Of a DNA stretch of 64,000 nucleotides, positions 19,003 to 29,470 are shown piece by piece. This DNA comes from Bacillus_BD sp963765265. Its GTDB lineage: Bacteria > Bacillota > Bacilli > Bacillales > Cytobacillaceae. Both the position numbers and the translations under genes were made by a program. The stretch covers positions 434,001 through 498,000 of the forward strand of contig CAVXVN010000005.1 in NCBI GenBank assembly GCA_963765265.1. Reading direction: 5' to 3'. The notes below the pieces were generated by a model. It was not told the origin of the DNA, did no database searches, and saw only the letters and a program-made list of their open reading frames with translations. Within the stretch, counting starts at the first letter, position 1; the number at the start of each line of letters is the position of its first letter.

Positions 19003-19951
19003 ATTAGTGCAAAATGAGTTGATGAAAATGTTTAAACGACCAGGAACGTACGTCATGATCGGGTTGCTTTTACTAATGATCTCTGTTGCAGGGGGAGTGC
19101 TTAAATATCAAGAAAATACAGCAACAGAAGCAGATAATCAAAATTGGAAGCAAGGTTTGCAAATAGAAATAGATGAAACAAAAAAAGAATTAAAGGATAT
19201 GGGTGACGCACCAAAGAATGTGACTGCGTATTTAGAAAGGGATATAGCACTTAAGGAATACCGATTGGATCATAATATCTCACCAAATCAGGATTATTCC
19301 TTGTGGGAATTTGTCAGTGATACATCTAATTTGATTCAATTCGCTGGACTGTTTGCGATCATTATTGCTGCCGGTATTGTTGCCTCTGAATTTAACTGGG
19401 GAACGATTAAGCTCTTGCTGATAAGACCGATTGACAGAGGCAAGATTCTTGCTTCAAAATATCTGGCTGTTATCGTGTTTGCTCTCCTGTTGTTAAGTGT
19501 ATTATTTGTCTTTTCTACTCTACTTGGTTTGATCTTATTTGGTACTCCTGAGACAGCTGTTCCATATTTGAATTATTTTGATGGGAAAATTACAGAACAA
19601 AGCTATGCTTTACATCTTGTCATTTTATACGCAATGAAATCAATCAATATGATCATGCTTGCCACAATGGCCTTTATGATTTCAGCCGTATTCAGAAATA
19701 GCTCCCTTGCCATTGGCCTTTCGATCTTTTTAATGTTTACGGGTGCGGAGTTAACAGGGCTTTTGGCTATGAAATTTGATTGGGCGAAATATGTTTTGTT
19801 TGCCAATACAGATTTAATGCAATATTTTGAGGGGGTTCCAATGGTCGAAGGAATGACGTTAACGTTCTCCGTGATCATGATTGTCAGTTACTTTATACTT
19901 TTTCAAAGTCTTGCCTATGTGGTATTCAAGAAAAGAGATGTCGCTGGGTAA
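18995..19951 (+). CDS. ABC-2 type transporter permease
   Basis: 318 residues with one membrane segment near residues 15-35, a long extracellular loop (about 36-110, hydrophilic and lysine/glutamate rich), then five membrane segments. This is the ABC-2 permease plan for export or antibiotic sensing. The start overlaps the ATPase gene by 8 bp, and GGAGGAAG precedes it. It is followed 40 bp later by a lipoprotein gene. Confidence 0.9.
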   Translation: MFKLVQNELMKMFKRPGTYVMIGLLLLMISVAGGVLKYQENTATEADNQNWKQGLQIEIDETKKELKDMGDAPKNVTAYLERDIALKEYRLDHNISPNQDYSLWEFVSDTSNLIQFAGLFAIIIAAGIVASEFNWGTIKLLLIRPIDRGKILASKYLAVIVFALLLLSVLFVFSTLLGLILFGTPETAVPYLNYFDGKITEQSYALHLVILYAMKSINMIMLATMAFMISAVFRNSSLAIGLSIFLMFTGAELTGLLAMKFDWAKYVLFANTDLMQYFEGVPMVEGMTLTFSVIMIVSYFILFQSLAYVVFKKRDVAG

Positions 19952-19991
19952 TGTAGTTTTACAAAAAAAATTTACTAAGGTAGGGATCAAG

Positions 19992-20423
19992 ATGAAAAAA
20001 TTAATGGTTATGTCTTGTATATTATTGGGATTCTTATTAGCGGGTTGTTCGGTTGAATTTGATACAGGTTCTTCTAAAACAGAAAAATTTGAGGATAAGG
20101 CAGAAGCTCTAGGGAATGAATTTGACGCTGCACTTGAAGAAGCAAAACAATTGGAGAAAAAAGAAAAGCTTACTTCTGAAGATCAAAAACGAATCGTAAC
20201 ACTAGTCGATGACTTGACCGTTGTTATTGAAGAGTTTAAAGACGAAAAAGCACCAATGTTTAATTGGGCGAAAGATTTTAGTACTGATAAATTAATGGAA
20301 AGAAAGGAAATATTACTAGACATACAAGAAAGAGCAAAAGATGGAGAGGCTACGATCGAGGATGTAAAGGAAATGAGAAAAGCTCTTTCAGATGATATTG
20401 AAATCAACTTGTTTGGAAAATAA
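19992..20423 (+). CDS. Small lipoprotein of unknown function
   Basis: A 143-residue lipoprotein: signal MKKLMVMSCILLGFLLAGC ends in the lipobox LAGC, so it is anchored outside the membrane. The mature part is mostly charged helix (KAEALGNEFDAALEEAKQLEKK), with no recognised enzyme motif. The ATG at 19992 replaces a longer frame that would run back into the permease gene. It is probably the last gene of the ABC operon, since a terminator follows at 20482. Confidence 0.8.
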   Translation: MKKLMVMSCILLGFLLAGCSVEFDTGSSKTEKFEDKAEALGNEFDAALEEAKQLEKKEKLTSEDQKRIVTLVDDLTVVIEEFKDEKAPMFNWAKDFSTDKLMERKEILLDIQERAKDGEATIEDVKEMRKALSDDIEINLFGK

Positions 20424-20481
20424 GAATTTTATCGGGAAGTTTTAAGAATGTAAGGATAGTGAGGAGAAATATGATTTTGTA

Positions 20482-20507
20482 TAAAACTGGAGAAATCCAG
20501 TTTTTTT
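20482..20507 (+). terminator. Terminator after the lipoprotein gene
   Basis: Stem AAACTGG/CCAGTTT (20483-20489 and 20496-20502) is followed by a run of T. Confidence 0.85.
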
Positions 20508-20579
20508 ATTTTGTTCTATTTACTGATATTTTACAATTTTCCATTATAATAGAATTATCATTTGATAAGGAGTTTATTT

Positions 20580-21778
20580 ATGAGTCAATCAATCTCGCTC
20601 ACTCAAGAGCAAAAACGTATCGTGTCCTTAGATATGATGAGAGGTTTTGCCATTCTAGGGATTTTCCTCGTGAATATGCTATCTTTCCACTCACCTTTGT
20701 TATACATCGATCCACTAAAATGGTGGCAGAATCCTCTTGATCAAGGAATATATGTGTTTATTGATATTTTTGTTCAAGCAAGCTTTTATCCGCTATTTTC
20801 GATGTTATTTGGCTATGGACTCGTCATGCTAAGGGATAGAGCACAATTGAAAGAGACATCTTTTATGTCTATTGCATTTAGAAGGCTTTCTCTGCTCCTA
20901 ATCATTGGTCTAATTCATGCATTTTTTATATGGCATGGAGATATTTTATTTAATTATGCGCTACTTGGATTTATCTTCCTTTTGTTTATTGGCTTGAGTG
21001 GGCGAAACATGATGGTTGCTGGAAGTTTATTCTACTTTTACCCAATTTATTGATAATGTGTATGTTGTTGTTGACTTTTTTATTTGTGCCAGGGGAAGAG
21101 CTAACGATGTATGATCCATTATTGTCATTACAATCGATAGACATCTATCAGAATGGCACTTTCTTTGAAATCACTATGCAGCGAATTCAAGATTGGGCAT
21201 TCACCAATGATATTTCCGGATTGATCATGATGTTTTTTGTGCTGTTGCCTCTTTTTCTAATTGGTGGAGGTGCTGCGAAGTTTAAATGGCTTGAAAGGCC
21301 AAGTGAATATCGAAAAGGTTTAACGATTACCTTTATCGTAACTTTTGTATTGGGTTTATTTATTAAACTTTTACCCTATCTGTTTGAGAATAATTTGGCT
21401 TCGTTATATGCTCAGGATATTTTAGGTGGGCCGCTTCTAGCGATTTCATATGGTTTAGCGATTGTTCATTTTGCCGAAAAAAAGTATATTAATAGGCTTC
21501 TAATAGCCATGTCATTTGTGGGTAGGATGTCGTTTAGTAATTATTTGTTTCAATCTATATTATCTACATTGATTTTTTATCACTATGGTCTTGGGTTTTA
21601 TGGGAAAGTTTCTGTCTTCACAGGGACAATTCTTGTGCTAATCGTCTACATTTGTCAAATTTTTTTAAGTAGACTTTGGCTTAAACATTATTACTATGGG
21701 CCCGCGGAATGGGTCTGGCGAAGCTTTACTTATTTACAAAAGCCAAAATGGCGTCGAAAATCGGAGGACGGCTCTTGA
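20580..21778 (+). pseudogene. DUF418 (YeiB-like) membrane protein, single frameshift
   Basis: The ATG at 20580 follows AAGGAG by 7 nt. The first part (MSQSISLTQEQKRIVSLDMMRGFAILGIFLVN-type start) is the usual YeiB/DUF418 N-terminus, and the second part has the C-terminal DUF418 features (GPAEWVWRSFTY). The frame breaks near 21027: the written frame ends at a TGA at 21051, while the -1 frame reads ILLLPNLLIMCMLLL and continues. One missing base, most simply a T in AGTTTATT, would restore about 399 residues and ten membrane segments. The function of the family is unknown. Confidence 0.85.
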
Positions 21779-21864
21779 AAAAGTGGTTATTTTCAGTAGT
21801 TATGATTGATATAATCCTTTTGGATGGAGTAACATAATTAGAATAATAAATATGAGGTGATTGG

Positions 21865-22761
21865 ATGAAGTTTGTGACGGTGAAAGATCAAGATAGTGAA
21901 TTTATTGGATTGGTTGATGAATCTGAAAATCGTGTATTACCTTTAAAAAGGGCATGGCAAGCTCGTTTTGGAAATCATGATTTTCCTGAAACACTTCTAG
22001 ATGGAATTGAAATGGGGAAAGAATTTACAGATAAAGTACAACAATTAGTAGAAACAGTGACAGTAGAAGCCTATCTTCCGCTTGATTCTTTAACGCTACT
22101 AGCTCCGATTCCTACACCCAGAAAAAATATCTTCTGTGTTGGGAAAAATTATGCAGAACATGCAATTGAAATGGGAAGCAAGGAAGATATTCCAACAGAC
22201 CCTATTGTGTTTTCAAAAGCGCCAACCTCGGTCATTGGATCTGGTGCTAAAGTGCTGAATCATCAAGAGGTGACAGACGAGCTAGATTACGAGGGAGAGC
22301 TTGCTGTGATCATTGGTAAAAAAGGAAGAGGAATCAGCCGTGAAGAGGCTCTTGATTATGTTTTTGGTTATACCATCTTAAATGATGTCACAGCAAGAGA
22401 CTTACAAAAAAGACATAAACAATATTTAATTGGCAAAAGTCTTGATACATCTTGTCCGATGGGCCCTTGGGTTGTTCATGCTTCTAACATCGAAAACCCG
22501 AATCATTTAGCGATTGAAACGAAGGTCAATGGAGAAGTGAGGCAGTTCTCTAATACGGAAAATTTTATTTTTTCGATCGAAGAAATCATTCATGTGCTAT
22601 CAAGAGGGATGACGCTTGAACCAGGGGACATCATTGCTACGGGAACTCCAGCTGGGGTCGGAAAAGGGTTTAAACCACCACGATTCTTAAAGCCAGGTGA
22701 TGAAATGGAAATAACGATTGAAAAAATCGGAACTTTGATCAATTCCATTTCAGTAGAATAA
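21865..22761 (+). CDS. yisK: Fumarylacetoacetate-hydrolase family protein (YisK-like)
   Basis: 298 residues with an N-terminal subdomain and the FAH fold: NIFCVGKNYAEHAIEMG, the metal-binding E-x-E in DYEGELAVIIGK, GYTILNDVTARDLQ, and GTPAGVG. B. subtilis YisK is an oxaloacetate decarboxylase-like member linked to cell shape (family knowledge); the activity here is not proven. It is followed by yisL, as in B. subtilis. Start ATG 21865 follows GAGGTGATTGG. Confidence 0.9.
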   Translation: MKFVTVKDQDSEFIGLVDESENRVLPLKRAWQARFGNHDFPETLLDGIEMGKEFTDKVQQLVETVTVEAYLPLDSLTLLAPIPTPRKNIFCVGKNYAEHAIEMGSKEDIPTDPIVFSKAPTSVIGSGAKVLNHQEVTDELDYEGELAVIIGKKGRGISREEALDYVFGYTILNDVTARDLQKRHKQYLIGKSLDTSCPMGPWVVHASNIENPNHLAIETKVNGEVRQFSNTENFIFSIEEIIHVLSRGMTLEPGDIIATGTPAGVGKGFKPPRFLKPGDEMEITIEKIGTLINSISVE

Positions 22762-22885
22762 GCCAATATAGGATAGATATTAGAAATATAAAGGATTGGA
22801 AAATCATTTTAACATCGTAAAAATAGGATTATCATAGTCTTTATGTTATGCTAAATTTGGATAATAATAGGAGGAGGACTAGAAC

Positions 22886-23227
22886 ATGACGCATGCTCAT
22901 ATCACCACATGGGTGATCGCCTTAATATTATTTTTTGTTGCGATTAGTCTACATAAAAATGGGAAAACACGTGGCTTAAAAGTTGTACAAATGATCTTAC
23001 GTTTATTCTATTTATTAATTATTGCTACTGGAGTGGGAATGCTATTTAGCTTAAGTACGATAAGTGCATTATATTGGATTAAAGCTATTTTGGGAGTTCT
23101 TGTCATTGGCTTCTTTGAAATGGTTCTAAGTAAAACAATAAAAGGGAAATCAACAGGCGTCCTTTGGACTTTGTTTGTTGTTGCATTTGTTGCAGTCGTC
23201 TATTTAGGGTTTAAACTTCCTTTATAG
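22886..23227 (+). CDS. yisL: YisL-like membrane protein (UPF0344)
   Basis: A 113-residue protein with four membrane segments and short loops, starting MTHAHITTWVIALILFF. The sequence and the position between yisK and yisN match the UPF0344 family, which has no assigned function. AGGAGGAGG lies 10-14 nt upstream of the ATG. A terminator follows at 23268. Confidence 0.9.
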   Translation: MTHAHITTWVIALILFFVAISLHKNGKTRGLKVVQMILRLFYLLIIATGVGMLFSLSTISALYWIKAILGVLVIGFFEMVLSKTIKGKSTGVLWTLFVVAFVAVVYLGFKLPL

Positions 23228-23267
23228 GATTTTACATTTAACCATGTTGTTGTTTAATATTACTAAG

Positions 23268-23296
23268 AAAAAACTGCCGATGTGCAGTTTTTTTTA
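23268..23296 (+). terminator. Terminator after yisL
   Basis: A-rich arm with AAACTGC pairs to GCAGTTT, followed by eight T. Confidence 0.85.
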
Positions 23297-23333
23297 TGGT
23301 GTCAGATAAAGCAAAAGCGGTGCCTGACACCAT
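23296..23333. repeat. Inverted repeat ATGGTGTCAG/CTGACACCAT
   Basis: A 10-bp perfect inverted repeat (23296-23305 and 23324-23333) with an 18-nt spacer that itself contains GGTGC. It lies between the convergent yisL and yisN genes and resembles a GGTGTCTGACACC-type motif scattered in Bacillus genomes (recalled, not searched). A related string sits in the loop of the terminator at 49924. Confidence 0.6.
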
Positions 23334-23366
23334 AAAAGAACAAATTTACATATTTGGTGGACATAT

Positions 23367-23930
23367 TCATTTTCCCATTTTTTCAATGACCATTCTTTTT
23401 CCTGTGCTCAAGGTGAATTCAAAGCGATCGCTTTCATTTTCATAATAGAAAAAATGGTGATGAACACTGCATATGGTGTCGCTATTGTCAAAAACCATAA
23501 AATTCACGCCGTTTTTATGCTTTGTTTCACTGAGAAAAGTTAAGTGATTATAGCAATAAATACAATCATACAAAGAAAAATTCAGTGCATTTAAATTTGT
23601 GATAAATTGGTAAAATGCATCATCATTGAGTTCTTTAGAAAGCTGTTCTAATGAAAATACTAAATTTTTACGGATTCTGATTTTATCCTGATTTTTTAGA
23701 GGATGTATAACATTACCCATTTTGATTTGGTTTTCTCCACAAAGAATTCCTTCTTTCCATCGATTTAAACGAAATACCTCAATAGCTTGATGCAACCACA
23801 AATCCAATAATGTAGCTTCTTCGGTATCTTCATCAAAAAATATCCATTGTTTATTAATACATTCAATTGAGCCTTCTGTATAGCTGCGGTGCTGATTTTC
23901 CAATAATTTTGTACGCTGCTGATTATTCAT
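23367..23930 (-). CDS. yisN: YisN-like conserved protein (DUF2777)
   Basis: A 187-residue soluble protein beginning MNNQQRTKLLENQHRSYTEG, with a Cys-rich patch YDCIYCYNH and an HHHFFYYEN stretch near residue 160. Position between yisL and asnO matches B. subtilis yisN. The function is unknown. GGAGG precedes the ATG at 23930. It is transcribed divergently from asnO. Confidence 0.85.
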   Translation of the reverse strand: MNNQQRTKLLENQHRSYTEGSIECINKQWIFFDEDTEEATLLDLWLHQAIEVFRLNRWKEGILCGENQIKMGNVIHPLKNQDKIRIRKNLVFSLEQLSKELNDDAFYQFITNLNALNFSLYDCIYCYNHLTFLSETKHKNGVNFMVFDNSDTICSVHHHFFYYENESDRFEFTLSTGKRMVIEKMGK

Positions 23931-24101
23931 GATTGTATACCTCCATTTAGTATTGCCTTTCTATTTTTTGACAGAATCGAGTTATTTTAAACCCACTTTT
24001 TCGGGACAAATAACCATTTTTTGATTCTCTGCATAGACTAAGTTAAGTAATGGTCGTTAGGATTTGAAGCAAAAGGTTCCGTATGAAAGGGATGAGCAGA
24101 T

Positions 24102-25950
24102 ATGTGTGGGATTACAGGTTGGATTGATTATCACAAAAACTTGGGAAATCAAATAGAAACTCTTGAAAAGATGACGGAAACCTTAGCCAAAAGAGGACCT
24201 GATGATACCAATATTTGGACGGATGTACATGTTGGTTTTGGACATAAAAGACTTGTTGTGGTTGACCCAGAGCGCGGAAAGCAACCAATGGTAAAAACAA
24301 AACAAGAGAACAGGTACACGCTTTGTTATAATGGTGAACTTTATAATACGGAAGATATTCGAAAAGAGTTGCTACTAAAAGGATATTCTTTTCATGGCCA
24401 TTCTGATACAGAAGTCTTGTTAACTGCGTATATAGAATGGAAAGAAAAATGTGTGGATTACTTAAATGGGATCTTTGCCTTTGCTGTTTGGGACCAGGAG
24501 AGAGACTTGTTATTTATTGGTCGTGATCGACTTGGTGTAAAGCCCTTATTTTATTATGAAACCGCAACAGGGTTTATTTTTGGTTCAGAATTAAAAGCGA
24601 TTTTGGCTCACCCAGATGTCAACCGAGCGCTTGATCAAGAAGGATTGTCTGAAGTATTTGGACTTGGGCCATCAAGATCACCCGGTTCTGGTGTATTTAA
24701 AGGGGTAAAAGAATTACGACCCGCACATGCTTTAACCTTTTCTAAAGATGGATTGAAAATTTGGCGATATTGGAATGTGAAAAGTGAGCCACACCAAGAT
24801 TCACTTGATGAAACGGCAGAAAAAATTCGCTACTTATTTACGGATGCTGTTACTAGACAGCTCGTCTCAGATGTTCCATTATGTACGTTTCTTTCTGGTG
24901 GGTTAGATTCAAGCGCCATTGCGGGAATTGCTGCAAATGCTTTTCAAAAAGAAGGCAAAGGGCAGCTTCATACGTATTCGATTGATTATGAAGGGAATGA
25001 TCAATTTTTTAAATCCAATGAATTTCAACCAGATTCGGATGGTGCATTCATAAACAAAATGACTGAAACCTTTAATACGATTCATCATTATAGTGTTATT
25101 TCACAGGAGCAGTTGGCAGAGGATTTGATTGAAGCCGTTCATGTGAGGGATTTACCTGGAATGGCTGATGTTGATTCATCCTTACTTTGGTTTTGTCGTG
25201 AAATCAAAAAAGATTTTGTTGTGAGTCTGAGTGGAGAATGTGCGGATGAAATCTTTGGTGGATATCCGTGGTTTCATCGTTTAGATGACTTGAATCGGTC
25301 AGGGTTTCCGTGGATGCGGTCGATTGATGAAAGACAGGGATTGTTAAAGGATCATTGGCAAGAAAGACTCAATCTTAAGGAATATTCATTGAGCAAATAT
25401 CAGCAGATGGTTTCTGAAACACCGACCTTGGATGGAGAAAGTAAGCAGGATGCACAAAGGAGAGAATTGTTTTATATTAATATGCTCTCGTTTATGACGA
25501 CTTTACTTGATCGGAAAGACAGAATGAGTATGGGAGCAAGTCTAGAAGTCCGTGTCCCATTTGCAGATCACCGCTTAGTCGAATATGTATGGAATGTACC
25601 GTGGGAAATGAAAATGGTAGGAAATCGGGAAAAAGGAATTTTACGGAAAGCGTTAGAAGGCCTGCTCCCTGAAGAAGTATTGTATCGGAAAAAAAGTCCG
25701 TATCCAAAGACCCATCATCCTGCCTATCGAAAAATCGTTAAAGGGCATGTTAGAAAGTAGTTTACAAGATCGCAGTTCTGTTTTATATGAGTTTTTTGAT
25801 AAAGAAAAGCTTCAACAAATTGTCCAGACAGAAGGAGCCTCTTTTAAGGAGCCATGGTTTGGTCAATTGATGACAGGACCTCAGCTGTTAGCACACCTTG
25901 TACAAATCCATCATTGGTTTAAGGATTATCAAATCAATATTGTAGAGTAA
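24102..25950 (+). pseudogene. asnO: Asparagine synthase, glutamine-hydrolysing (AsnO/YisO-like), frameshift near the C-terminus
   Basis: Converts aspartate to asparagine with glutamine and ATP. Mature Cys2 (MCGITGW), the glutaminase domain (NGELYN, DTEVLL) and the synthetase domain with PPi loop LSGGLDSSAIAG are intact. At about 25745 the frame shifts by +1: the written frame ends HVRK at 25760, while the next frame continues MLESSLQDRSSVLYEF to 25950, matching the usual C-terminus. Removing one base in AAAGGGCATG gives about 615 residues, the family length. Up to residue 545 it is complete, so some activity could remain. The position matches asnO in the yis block. Confidence 0.9.
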
Positions 25951-25955
25951 AGAAT

Positions 25956-25986
25956 AAAAACCCGGGGAATTCCGGGTTTTTATTTT
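25956..25986. terminator. Bidirectional terminator between asnO and the GH13 gene
   Basis: AAAAACCCGG/CCGGGTTTTT with a six-base loop (25956-25965 and 25972-25981) has A and T tracts on both sides. It covers the stop codon of the convergent gene. Confidence 0.88.
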
Positions 25987-27758
25987 GGAATGTCCCCATT
26001 ATCATCTGAAAACATTAAAATGGATGCACCATAGGGTTGAACAATGGCTACTAAATCGTCGGTCTCCATCATGTATTCTTGGTTTTGGACTAGATCTGAA
26101 ATTTTCTTTCCTTTTAAAGCAAAAGGAAGTGTGAATTTCAGTTCCTTGTCGTAAGGGTTTAAAATAACTAGGCATTTGCGGTTTTCTTCTGATTTTACAT
26201 AAACCACTCCGTCGTCTATAGGGAGAAAACGGAAATTCCCTTTATTCGCAAGTAATGGAAATTCTTTTCGTAGCGCAATCAGCTTTTGAATATGGGTAAA
26301 CAACTCAAGATTTTGCTTTTGCACTTCCCACGGCATACATTTTCTGCACTCAGGATCCATTCCACCGGTTATACCAACTTCGTCACCGTAAAATAGACAA
26401 GGGGTCCCGATGAATGTGAGTAGGAAGGTGTAAATAAGTTTTGCCTTTGCCACATGATTATTGCATTCTGTCAGTAGCCTTGGTGTATCATGACTGCCAA
26501 CAAGATTGAATAATGATTCATTGACAGTATTCGGATATTGATGAATGACAGTGGTCATCTGTTCAACAAACTGCACGGGAGTGCCTATCCCTTTTGCAAA
26601 GAAGTGAATGGTATGGGTCAAAAAAGGGTAATTCATAACGGAATCAAATTGATCCCCCCGGAGCCAGGGCATACTATCATGCCAAATCTCACCGAGAATA
26701 TAAAGATCCGGTTTGATCTCCTTAACCGCAGATCGGAATTCTCGCCAAAATGAATGATCAATTTCATTGGCAACATCGAGTCTCCATCCATCGATATTAA
26801 ATTCACGTACCCAATAACGACCCACTTCAAGTAAATATTCTTTGACTTTTTTATTTTGGGTATTCAGTTTTGGCATGGTCTCGACAAAAGAAAAAGTAGC
26901 ATAATTCGGCCGCTTTCCTCCTTGAAGGGGAAATTGACCTGTATGAAACCAATCTTTATAAGGGGATTGCTCTCCTTTTTTGAGCACATCCTGAAAAGGT
27001 GGGAAATGATATCCGCTATGGTTAAAAACAGCGTCTAGCATCACGCGGATTCCTTTCTCATGACATTTGTTAATCATCCTTTTAAATGTTTCTTTATCAC
27101 CAAACTGGGGATCTATTTCAAAATAATCGATCGTGTCGTATTTATGATTCGAATGCGCTTTAAAAATGGGGGTTAAATAAATACCTGTGATCCCTAAATC
27201 CTGCAAGTAATCAAGTTTTTGCATGATGCCGGTGAAATCACCGCCAAAAAAGTTAGAGGGTGATGGATCCTCGCTTCCCCATGGTCTTGTATCCTTTGGG
27301 TTTAATAGGGCATCCCCATTCGCAAATCGTTCTGGAAAAATTTGATACCAAACCGTTTCACGAACCCAATCAGGGGAACGAAATACTTCGCTGTTGTGTA
27401 AAAAAGGAAAACAAAAATAGTAGCTTGGATCTTGAGGCGGTTCAGAGAAATAACCTTTTTCCGTCAAGATAACTGTTTCAAGATCATTTTGTAAATAGAA
27501 TCCATACCTGATCCGTTTATAAGCTGGTGTAACCGTAACTTGCCAATAATCAAACAAAGCATCCGTACCCGTACAAATGAGGGGGGTTTGCTCCGTAACC
27601 CATTTATTTTCATTCCAATCATACTGATCTCCAAAAATCAGGCTGATAGACATAACATTTTCCCTTTTCGTTTTAATCCGAATATGAAGCTCAGCTTTAT
27701 TAAGAGGATAGGCATACTGATCGGTTGGACGGTGAAAGACAGATGCTCGTTCAATCAT
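25980..27758 (-). CDS. GH13 neopullulanase/cyclomaltodextrinase/maltogenic amylase-type glycosidase (cytoplasmic)
   Basis: 592 residues without a signal peptide. An N-terminal CBM34-like domain (about 1-125) precedes the barrel, as in neopullulanase-type enzymes that hydrolyse cyclodextrins and maltodextrins inside the cell. All GH13 motifs are intact: DAVFNH, the GWRLDVANE nucleophile, LGEIWHD with the acid/base Glu, and GSHDTPR. The MPKLN motif typical of the subfamily is present. AAGGAG lies 10 nt upstream of the ATG. It is divergent from the secreted GH13 paralogue at 27962, with a shared 200-bp promoter region. It is a useful control for the degenerate neighbour. Confidence 0.92.
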   Translation of the reverse strand: MIERASVFHRPTDQYAYPLNKAELHIRIKTKRENVMSISLIFGDQYDWNENKWVTEQTPLICTGTDALFDYWQVTVTPAYKRIRYGFYLQNDLETVILTEKGYFSEPPQDPSYYFCFPFLHNSEVFRSPDWVRETVWYQIFPERFANGDALLNPKDTRPWGSEDPSPSNFFGGDFTGIMQKLDYLQDLGITGIYLTPIFKAHSNHKYDTIDYFEIDPQFGDKETFKRMINKCHEKGIRVMLDAVFNHSGYHFPPFQDVLKKGEQSPYKDWFHTGQFPLQGGKRPNYATFSFVETMPKLNTQNKKVKEYLLEVGRYWVREFNIDGWRLDVANEIDHSFWREFRSAVKEIKPDLYILGEIWHDSMPWLRGDQFDSVMNYPFLTHTIHFFAKGIGTPVQFVEQMTTVIHQYPNTVNESLFNLVGSHDTPRLLTECNNHVAKAKLIYTFLLTFIGTPCLFYGDEVGITGGMDPECRKCMPWEVQKQNLELFTHIQKLIALRKEFPLLANKGNFRFLPIDDGVVYVKSEENRKCLVILNPYDKELKFTLPFALKGKKISDLVQNQEYMMETDDLVAIVQPYGASILMFSDDNGDIPK

Positions 27759-27961
27759 TCATCCTAATCTCCTTCCTAATGAAATAGATGATACTAGGGT
27801 TTCCCATTCAATCGAAAAATGTACGCTAAAATATAATTAGAATTTTTTAAATAATATTATTTTTCGTTGACGCTAAAGATACCACAAGCTACTCTTAATA
27901 GAGTGAGCAAAAAGATTTTTTACTATAATATGCATCAAATTGGTATGGGGGGAACTTTTAG

Positions 27962-29470
27962 ATGAAAAAAAGGGTATGTATGGTACTGTTTTTTCTAGCG
28001 TTGTTTTCTAACACTTTAGCAGTAGTCGCAGCAGAAAAAGAAGAACACAAATGGCAGGATGAGACGGTTTATTCTTTAATGATCGATCGTTTTAATAACG
28101 GTGATCAGACGAATGATTTCGGGGTTGATATAAATGATCCAAATGGCTACCATGGGGGAGATTTTCAAGGGATTATTGATCAATTAGATTACATAAAGGA
28201 AATGGGATTTACAGCTATATCCCTGACACCTATTTTTGCTAATGAAGATGGTGGATATCACGGATATTGGGTGAATGATTTTTATCAAACAGATGAGCAT
28301 TTTGGATCAAATGACTTATTTAATAAGTTGGTAGACGAAGCACATAAGCGGGATATGAAAGTCATCCTTGACTTTGTTTCAGGGTATGTGGGTCCTAAAC
28401 ATCCGTGGGTAAATGATCCAACGAAAAAGGATTGGTTTAAAGAGGGGCAGGAAGAGGTAGATCAAGAAGGTATTACTTTACCGAAATTAGATCATGAAAA
28501 TCCTGAGGTAAAAAAATATTTAATTGATGCTGCTAAATGGTGGATCAAAGAGAGTGATATTGACGGATATTTGCTTGACTCTGTAGGGGATGTTCCGACC
28601 AGCTTTTGGGTTGATTTTACAAACGAAGTGAAGAGTGTTAAAAAAGATTTCTTCTTACTTGGGGAAGTTACCACAAATGATCCCGTTAAAATGGAGTCAT
28701 ATGCTGAGACAGGAATCGATGGTTTTGTTGATTTTCCGTTAAATGAAGAATTAAGAAAGGTTTTTCCAAAGCCTGATCAGTCCTTTGGAGAGTTGTTTAA
28801 GAGGCTTGAGCAAAACGAAGAACTCGGACTTAACTCTTATTTAATGGGAACCTTTATGGATAACCACCATACGGTTCGGTTTACAAGAGATATGGTGGAG
28901 AACAATGAGCATCCAGGTCCGCGATGGAAACAGTCGCTCACCTATCTGTATACAACTCCAGGGATCCCGATTGTCTATTATGGGAGCGAAATTGCGCTCG
29001 ACGGAGGAAATTCTCCAGATAACCGCAGGCAAATGAACTTTAGGACGGATAAAGAATTAATTGATTACATGGCAAAACTGAGTAGGGTACGTTCACAATT
29101 GCCATCGCTTACGAGAGGAAAGATGGAGCTATTATACGAACAGGATGGAATGGCTGTATATAAACGTGAATATCAAGAGGAAACGTCTGTTGTGGCAATC
29201 AATAATACAACAGAAACACAAACGGTGGCCATTCCCGCTGAAAAACTTGCAGAGGGTGCAGATAATAAGGAATTAAGAGGTATGCTTAATGGTGATCTTG
29301 TTCGCGATAAGGATAAGCAATATACGATGACGATTGATCGTGATGAGTCTGAAATCTATGTGCTTAGTGAGAAATCTGGTATAAATTTGTTCTATTTGAT
29401 CAGTCTTGGAGTGGTGTTGCTCTCTTTTTTTGTTTTTTTGATTCTCGTATCTAAAAGGTCACGTCTGTAG
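27962..29470 (+). CDS. Membrane-anchored GH13 alpha-amylase homologue with degenerate active site
   Basis: 502 residues: signal peptide (about 1-24), GH13 barrel, C-terminal beta domain, then a membrane segment (about 473-497) and basic tail, so it is displayed outside the cell. The family's usual motifs are altered. Region I reads DFVSGYVG with G141-Y142 where N-H is expected. Region II reads GYLLDSVGDV: L204 replaces the invariant Arg and D210 the usual His, while the nucleophile D206 stays. E235 (LGEV) is kept. Region IV reads DNHH, with H303 in place of the third catalytic Asp. The frame is open and otherwise well conserved, so this may be a non-catalytic glucan-binding protein. Its 3' end is duplicated at 32107. 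Confidence 0.85.
   Translation: MKKRVCMVLFFLALFSNTLAVVAAEKEEHKWQDETVYSLMIDRFNNGDQTNDFGVDINDPNGYHGGDFQGIIDQLDYIKEMGFTAISLTPIFANEDGGYHGYWVNDFYQTDEHFGSNDLFNKLVDEAHKRDMKVILDFVSGYVGPKHPWVNDPTKKDWFKEGQEEVDQEGITLPKLDHENPEVKKYLIDAAKWWIKESDIDGYLLDSVGDVPTSFWVDFTNEVKSVKKDFFLLGEVTTNDPVKMESYAETGIDGFVDFPLNEELRKVFPKPDQSFGELFKRLEQNEELGLNSYLMGTFMDNHHTVRFTRDMVENNEHPGPRWKQSLTYLYTTPGIPIVYYGSEIALDGGNSPDNRRQMNFRTDKELIDYMAKLSRVRSQLPSLTRGKMELLYEQDGMAVYKREYQEETSVVAINNTTETQTVAIPAEKLAEGADNKELRGMLNGDLVRDKDKQYTMTIDRDESEIYVLSEKSGINLFYLISLGVVLLSFFVFLILVSKRSRL

Noticed and set aside
20459..20740. 93-codon frame at the start of the DUF418 gene
   Set aside because: It crosses the terminator at 20482 and overlaps the DUF418 coding frame, which has the proper RBS.
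27759..27961. Catabolite-control (cre) site between the two divergent GH13 genes
   Set aside because: Only partial matches such as TGTACGCTAA and TGACGCTAAA were found; neither satisfies the consensus.
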